This document shows, piece after piece, positions 13,322-24,216 of a stretch of 64,000 nt of DNA. The stretch's first letter is position 1, and every line of letters starts with the position of its first letter. Position numbers and translations under genes: made by a program. The notes below the pieces were generated by a model, which did not search any database, had not been told where the DNA came from, and was given only the letters and a program-made list of their open reading frames with translations. Origin of the DNA: Rallus limicola (Eukaryota; Chordata; Aves; Gruiformes; Rallidae); assembly GCA_022605955.1 (NCBI GenBank), contig JAKCOZ010000003.1:60760179-60824178 (forward strand), written 5' to 3'.

Positions 13322-13885
13322 GGGATGAATCACAGAGTCACAGAACTGAGGGGCTGGAAGGGACCTCCAGAGACAATTGGGTCCCACCCCCCTGCCAAAG
13401 CAGGTTCCCCAGGACAGGTCACACAGGGAGGCGTCCAGACGGGTCTTGAATCTCTGGAGAGAAGGAGACTCCACACCCCCCTGGGCAGCCTGTCCCAGGG
13501 CTCTGTCACCCTCACCATGAGGAAGTTCTTCCGTATGTTGGTGTGGAACTTCCTGTGCTCCAGCTTGAGGCCATCGCCCCTTGTCCTGTCCCCACAGACA
13601 CTGAGAAGAGGCTGGCCATTCCCTCTGTGTCCCACACTTCAGATATTGATAACCATTGATCAGATCCCCTCTCAGTCTCTTGTCTCCAGGCTGAGCAGCC
13701 CCAGCTCACTCAGCCTTTCCTTGTAGGGGAGATGCGCCAGGTCTTTAATCATCTTTGTAGCCCTTCTCTGGACTCTCTCCAGGAGATCCCTGTCCTTTTT
13801 ATACCAGGGAGCCCAGCACTGGACACAACACTCCAGGTGGGGCCTGACCAGGGCAGAGCAGGGGGTAGGATCACCTCCTTCGGCC
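13322..13885 (-). mobile_element. CR1 LINE 3' fragment (minus strand)
   Basis: Read on the minus strand this is a 5'-truncated CR1. The frame near 13935-13672 encodes the typical CR1 ORF2 C-terminus, including [20 protein letters not shown] and [14 protein letters not shown]. It is followed by the 3' UTR and ends at the ATTCTGTGA-type tail near 13325 (plus-strand AATCACAGAGTCACAGAAC). It lies beside CR1 piece 12735-13240 in opposite orientation and directly abuts the CpG island beginning near 13890. Confidence 0.9.
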
Positions 13886-13889
13886 ACGC

Positions 13890-14570
13890 TCCCGTTAAGG
13901 TGCCCCAACACCCCCCGGCCCCTCGCCCCGGGCACGCAGCCGGCTCACGGCAGAGGCGCAGCCCGGCTGCGGCCCCGGTTCTGGAGGGGGTGGCGATGCC
14001 CCAGCACCCGCCCAGTCCGGACCGCGCTGGGCCCCGCGGACCGCCCCGCCCCGCGGGAGGTGGGGAAACCCATCCCGCGACGTCACGGGGAATCCCCTGC
14101 CCTGGCCCCGCCCCACCACGTGACTGGCCGCAGCGCCGTGGCCCCGCCGCAGACGCCGCAGGGGAAGAGGCGGGGCCAACGTTGGCCCCCGCCCCAACCC
14201 ACATTGCTGGGTTTCTATTGGCTGAGTGGCTGTCACTCTCGCCTGCTCTTGCCCGCACAGGCATTCCTCCACGCTGAAGCCCACGGCCCGGCCCTGCCGC
14301 ACATCCCCCGCGATCTTCCCACAGCCCTCCCGCCATCCTACTGCCCACCTGTGCGCTGGCGCGGTGACCTCCCCGCAGCACCCCCCGCACCCTCCCGCAC
14401 CCCACCGCTCTCAGGCACGCCCCTGTGTCCCGCTGCACCCCCCCCCCGCGACCCCCGGTCTGCTGCCCACAGGGCACCCGCCCTCCTCCGCAGCCAGCCC
14501 CCCGTTGCACCCCATCCCAGGGCCCCCCTCCCGCGCTGCGCCTCGTCCTCTGCCAGGGTGCAGGGCAAGA
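13890..14570. promoter_or_regulatory. Orphan CpG island with promoter motifs
   Basis: A CpG-dense, very GC-rich stretch. It contains GC boxes, a USF-type CACGTGAC at 14117-14124, an inverted CCAAT box (ATTGG) at 14217-14221, and an 18 bp perfect palindrome at 14172-14189. This composition is typical of a vertebrate promoter. No intact gene starts at it. The nearest downstream candidate is the broken clusterin-like frame at 15.37 kb (+), and the nearest opposite neighbour is the CR1 remnant. It may be the promoter of a decayed gene or of a non-coding RNA. Confidence 0.6.
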
Positions 14571-15373
14571 GCCTGACCTGGCACCCCCGGGGCTCAGCGG
14601 GGGGGATGCTGTGGCATCCAAGGGCTGGAGGGAGTAGGCTGCAGCATCCCCCCTGGAGAGTGTGGCAGCATGGCCTGGAGTAAGGCAGGGTGGTGGGGAG
14701 CTCAGGGAGACGATGGGGGTCGTGGCAGGGTAGTGGGAAGCACGGAAGAGTGATGGGGGGCGTGGAGGAGTGATGGTGAGCATGAACAACCCGAAGGTGC
14801 CCTCCTTTTGCTACCTCGATGGTTGTGCGGGGCAGGGCTCAGGGAGGGAGGCAGCACCTTTCTCTGTTCCTCACACACCCTGGTCAGCACCGAAAGCCAG
14901 GGCAAGGCTGTTTGCAGACAGTGGCCCACAACGTGAGGCTTGGGGCAGAGCCACTGCCCAGCAGCCAGCCACATCCTGCTCTTTGACTGGGAGTACAGAG
15001 TGTCTGTGTGCAGCTGTGGGTGCAGGGTCCCCACCTGGGGGGCTGGCCCTGCTCTTGGCATCCCCCTGGGTTTCCTGTCCCTGCTCTCTGTGTGTGGGGC
15101 TGTCAGAGCTCTGCAGCATGGCCCTATTTTCTCTGCGTGTAGCTGTGTGGGACGAGGGATGGTGCCGTGAGGGGTAATGGACTTTCCCAGCACTGGTCGC
15201 CCATGCTGCTCCCCTGCCAGATGCCAGCTAGGCTGCAGTGTCGTTGATCACTGGTGTCCTAGCATCTGCCATCCCTGGCCACCTCACTGGTGGCCCCACT
15301 GGCTATGCCCCTTGGCCCCTCTCCATTGCTTGGCTGCACATGGGGTGCTCGCCCATGCAGAGGCTCGGCATGT

Positions 15374-15723
15374 GATCTGGAAGATGTGGGGTGTCCTGGA
15401 CAGCCTCTGGCAGGGAGTGTTTCTGGTGGGACAGGCATTGCAGGCAGCAGTGGGGCAGGACAGGCAGCAGGAAGGGCAGGAGTTTGGGAACATCTTCCTG
15501 GGGAGCTACAGGGACATGTGCTGCAACGTCACCCTGAAGGCCATGAATGGCACCTGAGCAGTGCCAGGCCTGCTACAATCTCAAGAGAGATGACAACTGC
15601 TTCAAAACGGACTGCTTGCCCACCTTCTTGGCTGGGCTTGACCTGATGTGGACTGGCCTCTACATGGGGCTCCTCTTCTCCTGGGAAAAGCACCAGGTCA
15701 CCCAACAGCACTCTGGCAAGTGA
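15374..15723 (+). pseudogene. Possible clusterin-like gene remnant (frameshifted)
   Basis: A frame running from about 15374 to a stop at 15555-15557 ends in an amphipathic stretch and a C-N-x-T motif. The next frame (15556-15723) continues at once with E-Q-C-x-x-C, then two further cysteines, N-C and D-C. The junction could be one missing base. This matches the layout of the first clusterin cysteine cluster (CNET...WEECKPC...C...C) in spacing style, not in overall identity. Family knowledge: clusterin is a secreted chaperone with two such clusters, and no second cluster was found downstream. An upstream CpG island could have been its promoter. It may also be chance, because no other exon was found. 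Confidence 0.25.
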
Positions 15724-16438
15724 CACAAGTCAGCACTACCACCCTGACACCTACCTGCCCTGTGCTAGCAGCATCAGCTACATCCTTACCCCAGGTGTGG
15801 CCAAGAGATTCTGGAGGTAGTGGACACTTTTGGCCCAGCCCCATGGAGGATGTGGGCATCTTGGTGGAGGTGGTGGGGGTCCTGGCAGGAGCCAAGGACT
15901 GCTTTGCCAAGCACAACGTGCCACAGTGTATCTGCAGTGATCCACATCCTGAGCTGTGGGGCAGGACTGGACTCACTGCAGCACACTGCAAGCCCCCCAG
16001 CTCATCCACTGCAAGGGGCCTGTCAGGGACCCCATGACTGAGGGACCACGACTTTAGGACGTGCTGCCTCCCTAGCCCCAGTGCCACCCAGTATTGTTCG
16101 CCCCCCCCAGCCACCTCCCTTGCAGAAGGATGTAGCCTGTGCCCCAGTTGGGCTCTCTGCCCACCCCAGCCTCAGTGGCAGCCCTGTTCCCCCGCACAGC
16201 ATGGCAGCACATCCTCCAGGGTGGAGTCCTGCTGGCCCTAAGCACTACTGGAAGCCTCCAGGAAGTGGGCAGGGGCAGAGAAAGTACATCTACCCCGTGC
16301 TGTGCGGCCTGGGAATTTCTCAGGGGCTGTAAATAGCTGAGTTCCCCTTCTGCTCATCTCGAAACTGAGAAGGGGAACATCCCCCGGGGAGGAAAAAATT
16401 GGTCGACTGTCATCACTGGTACAAAAGCTAATTTTAAT

Positions 16439-16444
16439 TTTATT
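16439..16444 (-). terminator. AATAAA polyadenylation signal of the SANT gene
   Basis: Minus-strand AATAAA about 115 bases after the stop at 16558. It is the first canonical hexamer downstream and gives a short 3' UTR. Confidence 0.75.
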
Positions 16445-16557
16445 AAAATGTCTCTCTTCTATAAACTTCCAAAATATCCATGGCCTCCGCTACACAGGTT
16501 TGTGCTGTGGCTGCATAGCGAAGCTGCTGACCCTGGGGCAAGGAGGGATGGTGGCAC

Positions 16558-19500
16558 TCACGGGGGGGTGCAGCCAGCAGCGGGAGACACCCGAGACTCC
16601 TCTTTGTGATCCAGAGAGGTGTGGGGGGAGCCGGCGGAACAGGGCACCCCAGGGCTGCCCTGGTAAAGGGGCACGTGGGGGCCGTAGTGCCCCAGGGGGC
16701 CGGGGTTGATCTGCGGTCGGAGCAGGAGCTGGTGCAGGGTCTCTCCCACTTGCACCAGGCTGTGGGAGAGAAGGTGGAGGTGGGAGACGGTGTCGCTGGC
16801 CAGGCTCTCCAGCAGCGCCTGCTGCTGCCGTGAGGTCTGCAGGATCTGTACCAGCAGCTGCTGGACGCTCTGGAGCAAGCTTGCCACGCCGGAGCCTGCA
16901 GCGAGAAGGGGGGGAGGTCAGCAGCAGCGAAACACCTCAGCACGGCTCTGAGAGCTCCCCGGGGAGGCTGGTTGGGGTGCTGTGAGGGGGACCCACCGTG
17001 CAGGCTTGAGTCTGACGCCTCTTCACCCGCCGTATGTTGCTCGCTCACAGCAGCTGTCCCAGGGGAGCCGGGGGCTGTGGTGGCCACTGGCAACATCCTG
17101 TTTCCTCTTCCCATCCCCAGGGATGGTTCACCAGGAAAACCTGTGACAATGGTGCAGAGATCAGTGATGAGCAGCACGAAATGCGATAGGAATTTTAGGT
17201 GAAGCCATTTATTGGGTGAAATCACACAGATTATAGACATTTGTTACTGCAAACGTGGCAAGCTGAAGAACTGCTAACTGGTTACACACCCTGTTCACAC
17301 CACACGGATTGATTAGTGTTTATAATGAGTTCAGATAAGCAGATCTTACAGCTAAATATCCTTAGTTTACCTTTGATGCCTAAAAGCATCTGCACACCTG
17401 CTGTTTTGACCATCTTATTATGGCTGGTTCTTAACATGTTCTGTTACTCCCAAGTACCTTCCCGTAACTCCTTCTTGGTGTAGGGCAGTCTGTACCCCTG
17501 TCTTCAAAGCCACTGTGTTTTGAGAATGTGATTACCAAAATCCTCTCAGCATGAGTAACTTTCCTGCCTCATGGGAACACGAGGATATTGTCAGGGCCTG
17601 TGTCTTCAGTGAGGAGAGCTAGGCTGCCAGCAGGCCTGCTGTCTTCCCCAACACAGTGGTTCAGCACAGAGGGAACAACCAGTGTGCTGGAGTCACTCAA
17701 ACCCTGTGCTCAGCCTGACTTGGCCACAGAGCCCCGGGCAGGCGCTGCCTGGGGGAACCTCTGCCCTCTGTCCCCATGGGCAGGACAGAGCTGTTCCCCC
17801 CACCACCCTGCAGAGCAAGGGGGACTTGCTCAAAGCTGCAGACTCTTACCAGCCTTTTGGTCATCACTTTCTTGCTTCAGGGTGGTGTGACAGTCTGGAA
17901 GGAGAGCAGACACAGACCATGAGCTGTGGCTGCCTCCTGCCCTGGGGTGCACAAGCACAGTGGCCTGGGTATTGGTACTTACCCAGGAGGGGAAGGTTAG
18001 GGAAGCAGCAGCCGCCGTCTGCAATGAGAACCGTATCAGACCCTGCTCGTGGAGCTGAGGGGGTTTACTGGGCTGAGAAGGGCAAGGAAAGCCTTACGTG
18101 GCAGGGCCGGGGGAGCGGGCAGCACTCCAGCGATGTGGTCGCCGCCAGCTGCTGGGAAGAGAACAGACAAGAGATGCTCTGTCTGATAGGATCACCACCA
18201 AGCCCAGGGTCTTCCTGGCTTTGCCCCGGCCAGCCCCGCAGCCCGACATGCCCTAGCCACAGCTCCACAGCGCCCTGCTGGGCCCCAAAGCATCTCACAA
18301 GCTAGGTATGAAAGCAGGAGTCACTCACCCCACCGCTGCAATGCAGCCACCTCTGGGCTGGAAGGCAGCAGCGGCATAGCAGCGCGCAGCAACGCTACAC
18401 AACAGATTAGGACTGGAAGTGCAGGAGAATCCCACATCCACTTGTAACTGCAGGGGGAATTTAGGGAGACAGAAGGTAATTACCCAGTGTGGATGCTGGC
18501 CGGGGCGCCCATGCACGTAAGATTAGGGGACGTCTCCTGTGTCACCGCAGTGCCAAATGCCTGCATACAGCAAGGGGGCACAGGACCTGCCCCGGGGTGC
18601 ACTGCAGGGCAGGGGAGCTGCAGGCACCTCTGGCTCTCACACCCAGTCCTAACTCACTCGGAGCTTTGTCGCGTTACTGGGGAAGGCATGAGACAGGACC
18701 TGCTGAGGGAAGGGGAGTCACGTGCCCTGCAGTGCTGGGTAGCCACAAGAACGCCCTGGGGCGCATCAGGGCCACAGTCCCTTAGAGACCTTGAGCCTTG
18801 ACTGGGCCACCAGCAGCCTTGTCATGTTCCCAGGCTGGGTCAGAGCCAGGGATCCCCTCCTGCCCCACCCCAGTCATCTCCATCCCCTCACGCTCTGGGG
18901 CTGGTTTGGAGCCAAAGCCTCTGGAGAGAGAAGTTACAACAACCCCACTGGTGAGCATCCCTGCCAGGGGACTTGTCAGGGCCCGCCCTGGCCCTCTAAG
19001 ACCCTCATTCCCATCATGCTGGTGGGGTGTGGGCTGGAGCCATGGCCGTGCAGCCCGGTGCAGCGGGGCAGACCGGTACTTACAGCTCTCTGGCTCATCC
19101 TTAGCACGCTGCAGCAGCGGGGACAGCAGCATGCCTGGGGTGTCCCTGCGAATGTCGTGCTCTATGGAAGGAGGGCGAGGGGATGCAGAAAAGAGTTTCA
19201 ATAACTGGAGATGAGGGGTACCGGCCACCCCACAGCCAGGACAAGCTCCTCTCTGGCTGCCAGAGCCCACGGGTACCTGGTGCCTCTGGTGAGGACAGAG
19301 AGCGGGCGGCGTGGGCTGACCTGCGCTTCCTGGAGGGCAGCTTCACCAGGTCTAGAGGGAAAGAAGGAGATTACTGAGGGGCCCCAGGGTGGCTGCACAG
19401 CATCCAGCATCCCACATCCAGCCTCCCTGCCCACCCTGGCACCCACCTGGCATCCTCCGCTCGCCGAAGACGGGCCGCCCAGCCGCCTTCCAGATGCTCT

Positions 19501-19783
19501 TCATGGCTCGGTAGTGCGGGGGCAGGCGGGGCGAGTGGCAGCCGGCCCTCCGGCGCGTCTCCCGCTCCGAGTGGAAAGCCTGCTTGAGCGCCTTCCACTT
19601 GGAGCGACACTGGGCCACGCTGCGCCCGTAGCCAGCGGCCGCCAGCCCCCGGGAGATCTCTCGCCACAGGGCCTCGTTGGGTCGCGACGTAGAGGCCATG
19701 AGCAGGGCGGCCTCCCCGGAGCCCCCCACCAGCGCCAGGAGGCTGCTGACCTCCGCCTGCGTCCAGGCTCGCCCGCGGGGCAT
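16558..19783 (-). CDS. Myb/SANT-like DNA-binding protein, 368 aa
   Basis: Minus-strand exons in order: 19783-19447, 19351-19277, 19161-19084, 18151-18098, 18018-17983, 17894-17850, 17140-16997, 16895-16558. Every intron is GT-AG and phase 1, and the sum is 369 codons, which strongly supports the model. Residues 3-95 form a trihelix-type Myb/SANT-like domain (RAWTQAEVSSLLALV, NEALWREIS, CRSKWKALKQAF), the class in which the protein recognises DNA. A basic segment (LPSRKRRS) near residue 118 may be a nuclear signal. The middle is acidic and polar. The last exon has a leucine- and glutamine-rich helix (LLQSVQQLLVQILQTSRQQQ) that probably oligomerises, as in other MSANTD and SCAN-associated proteins. 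I do not recognise a named orthologue. It faces CD72-like A head to head. Confidence 0.85.
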
Positions 19784-20330
19784 GCTGCCGGCCCGGGGGA
19801 AGCTCGGCCCCGGGGTCGGCAGGGAGGCTGGGAGGCGTGGGGCTCAGCCTCGGAGCAAGGCCGTGCGCTCCCCGGGGGAGCTCCGAGAGCTTGCCGCGCT
19901 GCGCTGGGAACCGGACCGGGAGCCACGCCGGGAGCCGAGCCGGGAGCCGCCGGGAGCTGCGCCCAGATCCACTCTGGGAGCCGCCGGGAGCTAGACTGGG
20001 AGCCTCCCCGGCAGCTGCACGGGGAGACGCCCGGACTCGAACCGCGATCCTCGGGGATCCGCACCGGGCCTCACCGGAGGCCGGCGGGAGCTGCAGCGGC
20101 GGCCGCAGCAGGAGCCGCACCGACCGGCCCTGCGCCGCATCGGGCGCCGCGCCGGGAGCTGCCGGGAATCGCCGGAGCCGCACCGAGCATGTGCGGGCCC
20201 GGGAGGAGCCGCTGGGAAACGTAGTCCTGGCTGTGCCATCTCCCGCGCCCCATGAGGCGGAGGAGGGGGAGACGTCTGCCCGCAGGCAGCCCCCGGCCAG
20301 CCGGCCCTGCCTGTGCGGCTGGGAGCCCGG
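19440..20330. promoter_or_regulatory. CpG island promoter of the SANT gene
   Basis: GC- and CpG-dense DNA covering exon 1 and the 5' flank of the minus-strand SANT-domain gene. From 19890 to 20180 it contains an irregular repetition of GGGAGCCG/GGGAGCTG units. An ACTACGTTTCCCA element (minus strand, 20225-20213) fits the ZNF143/THAP11-type ACTAYRNNNCCCR promoter motif, about 430 bp upstream of the ATG. Confidence 0.7.
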
Positions 20331-20616
20331 GACAGGACCGACCCTTGGCGGGGATGGGGCACTCTGCCCACCCCCCAGCACACGGCAGGGATGGACGTCA
20401 TGGCAATCGTCAAGGCTTTGGGAGGGGAAGGAGGACCCCAGCCCTCTTTGCTTTCCAGGCCTGAGGTGCAGCTGCAGCCCCATGCAAAAAAAAGGCACCA
20501 GGAGCCACATCTTGAGCAAACACCCTGTGGCCTCGCTGCTGTGAGAGCGCGGAGCCTGGACAGGGCCCTGTGCCCAGCTCCCCAGAGATGCCCAGCTCCT
20601 TTGCACAGTCCCTAGG

Positions 20617-20800
20617 ACAGATCTGTTGAACGCCATAGGCTGCCCAAGGGGGTGTGGAGTCTCTTTCTCTGGAATATTCCAGACCCGTCTGGATGCCTCC
20701 CTTGTGCGACCCATCATGGGGAACCTGGTTCGGCAGGGGGGTTGGACAGGATGATCTCTTCAGGTCCCTTCCAGCTCCTACAGTTCTGTGACTGTGAAAA
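20617..20800 (+). mobile_element. CR1 LINE 3' tail
   Basis: A short 5'-truncated CR1 3' UTR with the phrases GGGGTGTGGAGTCTCTTTCTC, GGGGGGTTGGACAGGATGATC and CCTTCCAGCTCCTACAGTTC. It lies in the 1.3 kb between the two divergent genes (SANT gene and CD72-like A). It resembles the pieces at 60.0 kb and 13.3 kb. Confidence 0.85.
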
Positions 20801-21014
20801 CAGCCTGGGCATGGCTGCGCAGTCCAGCCCTGAGCCCACATCTGAGCTGGCTACCATGGCCCCCACTTGCTGCCCCAAAGCCAGGGGCGCAGGGTTCCCT
20901 CATGCTGGGAACCTCTGGGTGCTGGCCCGGCCAGACCTTCCCCTCACCCTGGTTGTCATCAGTGCTGGGATCCCCCAGGGCTGTGGCCCAGGTGGTGCCT
21001 CTGGGGACGCTGCC

Positions 21015-21043
21015 AGGAAGTGACAGTTTCCATTTCACGTCAC
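21015..21043. promoter_or_regulatory. ETS + ISRE-like cluster upstream of CD72-like A
   Basis: AGGAAGTGAC (ETS core GGAAGT) is followed without a gap by AGTTTCCATTTC. Its reverse complement GAAATGGAAACT fits the interferon-stimulated response element GAAANNGAAACT. A CACGTCA half-CRE follows. The cluster is 67-95 bp upstream of the predicted ATG at 21110, where a leukocyte promoter would be expected. Confidence 0.5.
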
Positions 21044-21109
21044 ACTCAGCTGCTAAGGGGGCTACGAGGGGTTGCCGCCTGCCCTGCGGCACGCAGAGCT
21101 GAGGGAAGG

Positions 21110-24062
21110 ATGGAAGAGGGGGTCACATACGCCGATCTGCGCTTGCCCCCCCCTCCAGGTAATGGCATGCTGCTCCCTGCCTCTGTCACTCCAGCTCTCC
21201 TGGTGTGTCCCCTGCCCCCTTGCAGCCCCTTGCCCTCTGCAGACCTGTTCCTCCACTCCTCTTCCCTCCTGCTCCTTCTTTTTGGGCATCCTCTCCCAAA
21301 CAGCCCTGTTGCAGACTGCCTGCTCTCGGGGAGGGGTGGTGGGGTAGGGGGCATGAGAAGCTCAAGGGCAGGGGATACCCCCTGCACCCCAGTGTCACAC
21401 TGGCAATCTCTGCTCTGCTCTCCCTGTGCCAAGTGCTGTCTGCAGGGAGACAGCTCCTATGTGCTGCAAATAGGTTCTCCCTCAGTTTTTCTGTGTTTCC
21501 CTCCTGCCTCCTGACACCCTGCCCTGGGTTCACAGACCTTCCTGGCTGGGGGTCCCCACTACTCCCACCAAACCTCTAGGGCTTGGGTTAACTCCCCTTC
21601 TCAGCTCCTCAGCAGCAGATGCGGCTGCCCTGGTGCTGGACGTCCCTCAGCCTGGCTCTCTTCTCCATGCTGCTCCTGCTGGCACAAGTCGCCCTCATCA
21701 TCTTGAGCTTACAGTGTGAGTACCTGCTCCTGTCTGGATCTCTTGGCTGGGGTCCTGGGGTCAGGGTGGGCAGCTTGCTCGGGGAGCTGGGCCCTCCTGC
21801 TTGGGGCCAGGGCCAAGCAGGAAGATTGGGGAGGCAAGACCTCACCTGCCTGTCTGAGAGAGGAAGGCTGGGGACAGCATGGGTTTGGGGACGGTGCCGG
21901 GGCATCCCACTTCTGTCATTTAACAACTCCCTCTCAGGAGGGAGAGCAGTGTCACTGAAACTGAAAGGCAGAAGCACTTTCCCCGAAAGCCTGTTGTGTC
22001 ATGGGCTCCCAAGCAGAGCAAAAACCACAGGGACCTCCTCGGACTTTGCTGACAGGTCACCTAAAGGAGGGGGATGCCCTCAGCCACAGCTGTGGGCTGG
22101 CCTGTGGGAAAGGGCACTGGATGCTGGTGGGAGCAGGAGTCCCAGGTTGGTGAGGACACTCCTGTGCTCTTCTTCTGTAGATGTAGGACAGCACATGAGC
22201 TGCACCTATGGTTCCAAGGGCATAGAGGAGAGCCCCAGTGATGAACAACAGACACTGCGAGGTAAGAGAGCCTGGCAGGCTCCTGGCCAAGGTCAGGAGA
22301 CAGCCTGGATGCTCCTTTCAAGAGACAGGATTTGTTTCTACCCCATGACGTGCTCCCCCTCCCAAGTCTCCCTTGCTGCCTGTCCCCTGGCTCAGACAGC
22401 TGCCCCAGCGCCCTGGACAGGCTGCAGTGCTGGGGCCTCTTTGGAAGAGAAGAACCCAGCGCAGCTCAGCATCACCTTGGCATTCTGCCAGCACCAGGCC
22501 CACGGCTGACATGAGCATCCACGTGCTAGACAGCATTGGGTGCTCCTTTTCAACCAGTCTGTGGTGGAGCTGAAATCTCCACCACGTTCCCAATGCTTCT
22601 GGGGACAAAATGATGTTTGTGTCACAGCCCTGGAGCTGGAGTTCCCTTCCCTGGCCCATCTGCCCAATGTCAGCACCTTTATGTAACGAACCCATCCCCC
22701 AGCCCTGGGGCTGGTATGTAGGACCTGGGCTCCAGAGTAAGGGCAAGAAGAGTCCCCTCTGCAGGGCAGCCATAGGAGTGCACTGGGTTTGTTGGCACTC
22801 TGGCTGCTCCTTGTCACCCCCCTGGCTGGGGGCTGGGGGCAGCCCCTGCTGCTGCCCCATCCTGGCTGCTCCTGCAGGCTGTGTTTCTGGTGTGCAGGGC
22901 CATGCCAGTTCTGCCCGGATGGCTGGCTCTGGAATGCAGGACAGTGCTACTACTTCTCCTCTGCCAGAAAGAGCTGGGAGCAGAGCAGAGAGGACTGCAG
23001 GTCCAGAGGGGCACAGCTGGTCACCATCCGAGCCAACACCACACTGGTGAGTGTACCCAGCCTGGCCCCTCCAACCCCCCCGTGGGCATCGGGCTGCATC
23101 TGTGACCACCTAAAAGTCCCTCAGCAGTCACCTAGCCATCACCAGCATCATCTGTGCCCAAACCCTATCCAGGCCTCCAGACAGAGAGCTGGTGATGCTG
23201 TGCCCATCGCTAATCACGTGGCTGAGGCTGGGGTGTCCCCGTGGGGAGCTGATGCAGGTCCTCTCCTGTGCTAGGCTTTCCTGGTGCGCACGGCCAACAC
23301 GGAGGTCTTCCACGTGGGGCTGAAGCGGGACAGCTCCTGGTCCGACTGGAAGTGGCTGGATGGCACTGCGCTGAAGGGGTGAGGCTATCAGCTTGTTCCC
23401 AGCCAAGGCTGCTGAGGCCCCAGAGCTCAGAGAGGTGACGAGGACAGGCAGCTCACTGGTGTGAAGGGACATAATTCCATGTTGTGACCAGTTCTTGTCT
23501 TCCTAGGGCTGCACTAGGATATTTTAGGGAGGGAAGGACTGCAGAGGCACTACCCACTGCTACGCTCTGCTTGGATGAGGGCCTGAGTGTGTGCACAAAA
23601 GCAGGGGCACAGCATGGGGCTTTGCTTGGTGCACTACCAGAAAGAACCTGGGGATGCTGTGTGCACAACGGGGCTAGGGGCTGCATGGCAAGTAGGCAGG
23701 GGTAGGGTGAGAGGGGAGCACAGCACATGTCCTAATCATGGAAGAGAAAGCTTTGCTCCCACAGCATCCCTGTGGCCTCTGTTCCCTGGCTGGGGGAGCT
23801 CCTGAGGGAACAAGCCCAGACCATCCTGCCCATCCCACCTCATCATGCTCTCTCTCCCCACAGGCTCTTCCCGATCCAGCGCTCCACCAGCTCCTTCCTG
23901 GCCTGTGGCAGGGTGTCAGGCTCGGGACTGTCCAGCGGCCTGTGCAGGGAAGCCCTTGGCTGGGTCTGCGAGCAGAGTGCAGCTGCCCTGCAGTGGCTCC
24001 GGTCCTCACCACCCGCCTTCCTCTGGAGAAACACCACCTACACCTGTGTGGGGCCCTGGTGA
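21110..24062 (+). CDS. CD72-like A: ITIM-bearing C-type lectin receptor, 230 aa
   Basis: Exons: 21110-21158, 21605-21715, 22181-22261, 22898-23046, 23275-23378, 23864-24062, with consistent phases. It is a type II membrane protein. The 17-residue first exon carries VTYADL, which fits the ITIM consensus. One hydrophobic helix follows at about residues 28-53 (LALFSMLLLLAQVALIIL). The 27-residue stalk exon has an unpaired Cys, so disulphide dimers are possible. The C-type lectin domain starts at FCPDGWLWNAGQCYYF and includes REDC, WSDWKWLDG, FLACG, LCREALGWVCE. No Ca2+-binding EPN/QPD motif is seen, as in NK-receptor-type lectins. It lacks the long coiled-coil exon present in B, C and D. About 26 residues follow the final WVCE motif, which is unusual. 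The six-exon plan also resembles KLR/CLEC2 genes, so CD72 orthology is not certain. Confidence 0.8.
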
Positions 24063-24210
24063 CTGTGGGGACCTCCAGCTTGGCTGTCCCACCACCCTGA
24101 TCCCTGCCCAACCCCAGCACATGGGCATCCCTGGGCATCACTGCCTGCTCCCCCAGTCCTCTTCAGACCCCTCCCCTGCACCCCATCCCCGCAGAGTTAC
24201 GCACTTTGCC

Positions 24211-24216
24211 AATAAA
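24211..24216 (+). terminator. AATAAA polyadenylation signal of CD72-like A
   Basis: Canonical hexamer about 150 bases after the stop at 24062. Confidence 0.8.

Noticed and set aside
13322..13935. Possible host gene encoding the YKKD...[14 protein letters not shown] frame
   Set aside because: This is the standard CR1 ORF2 C-terminus, so it belongs to a retrotransposon remnant.
19371..20717. 448-codon minus-strand frame through the CpG island
   Set aside because: It runs in a different frame from the SANT domain exon, is Arg/Ala/Gly/Pro-rich, and crosses a CR1 piece. Open frames are common in GC-rich DNA.
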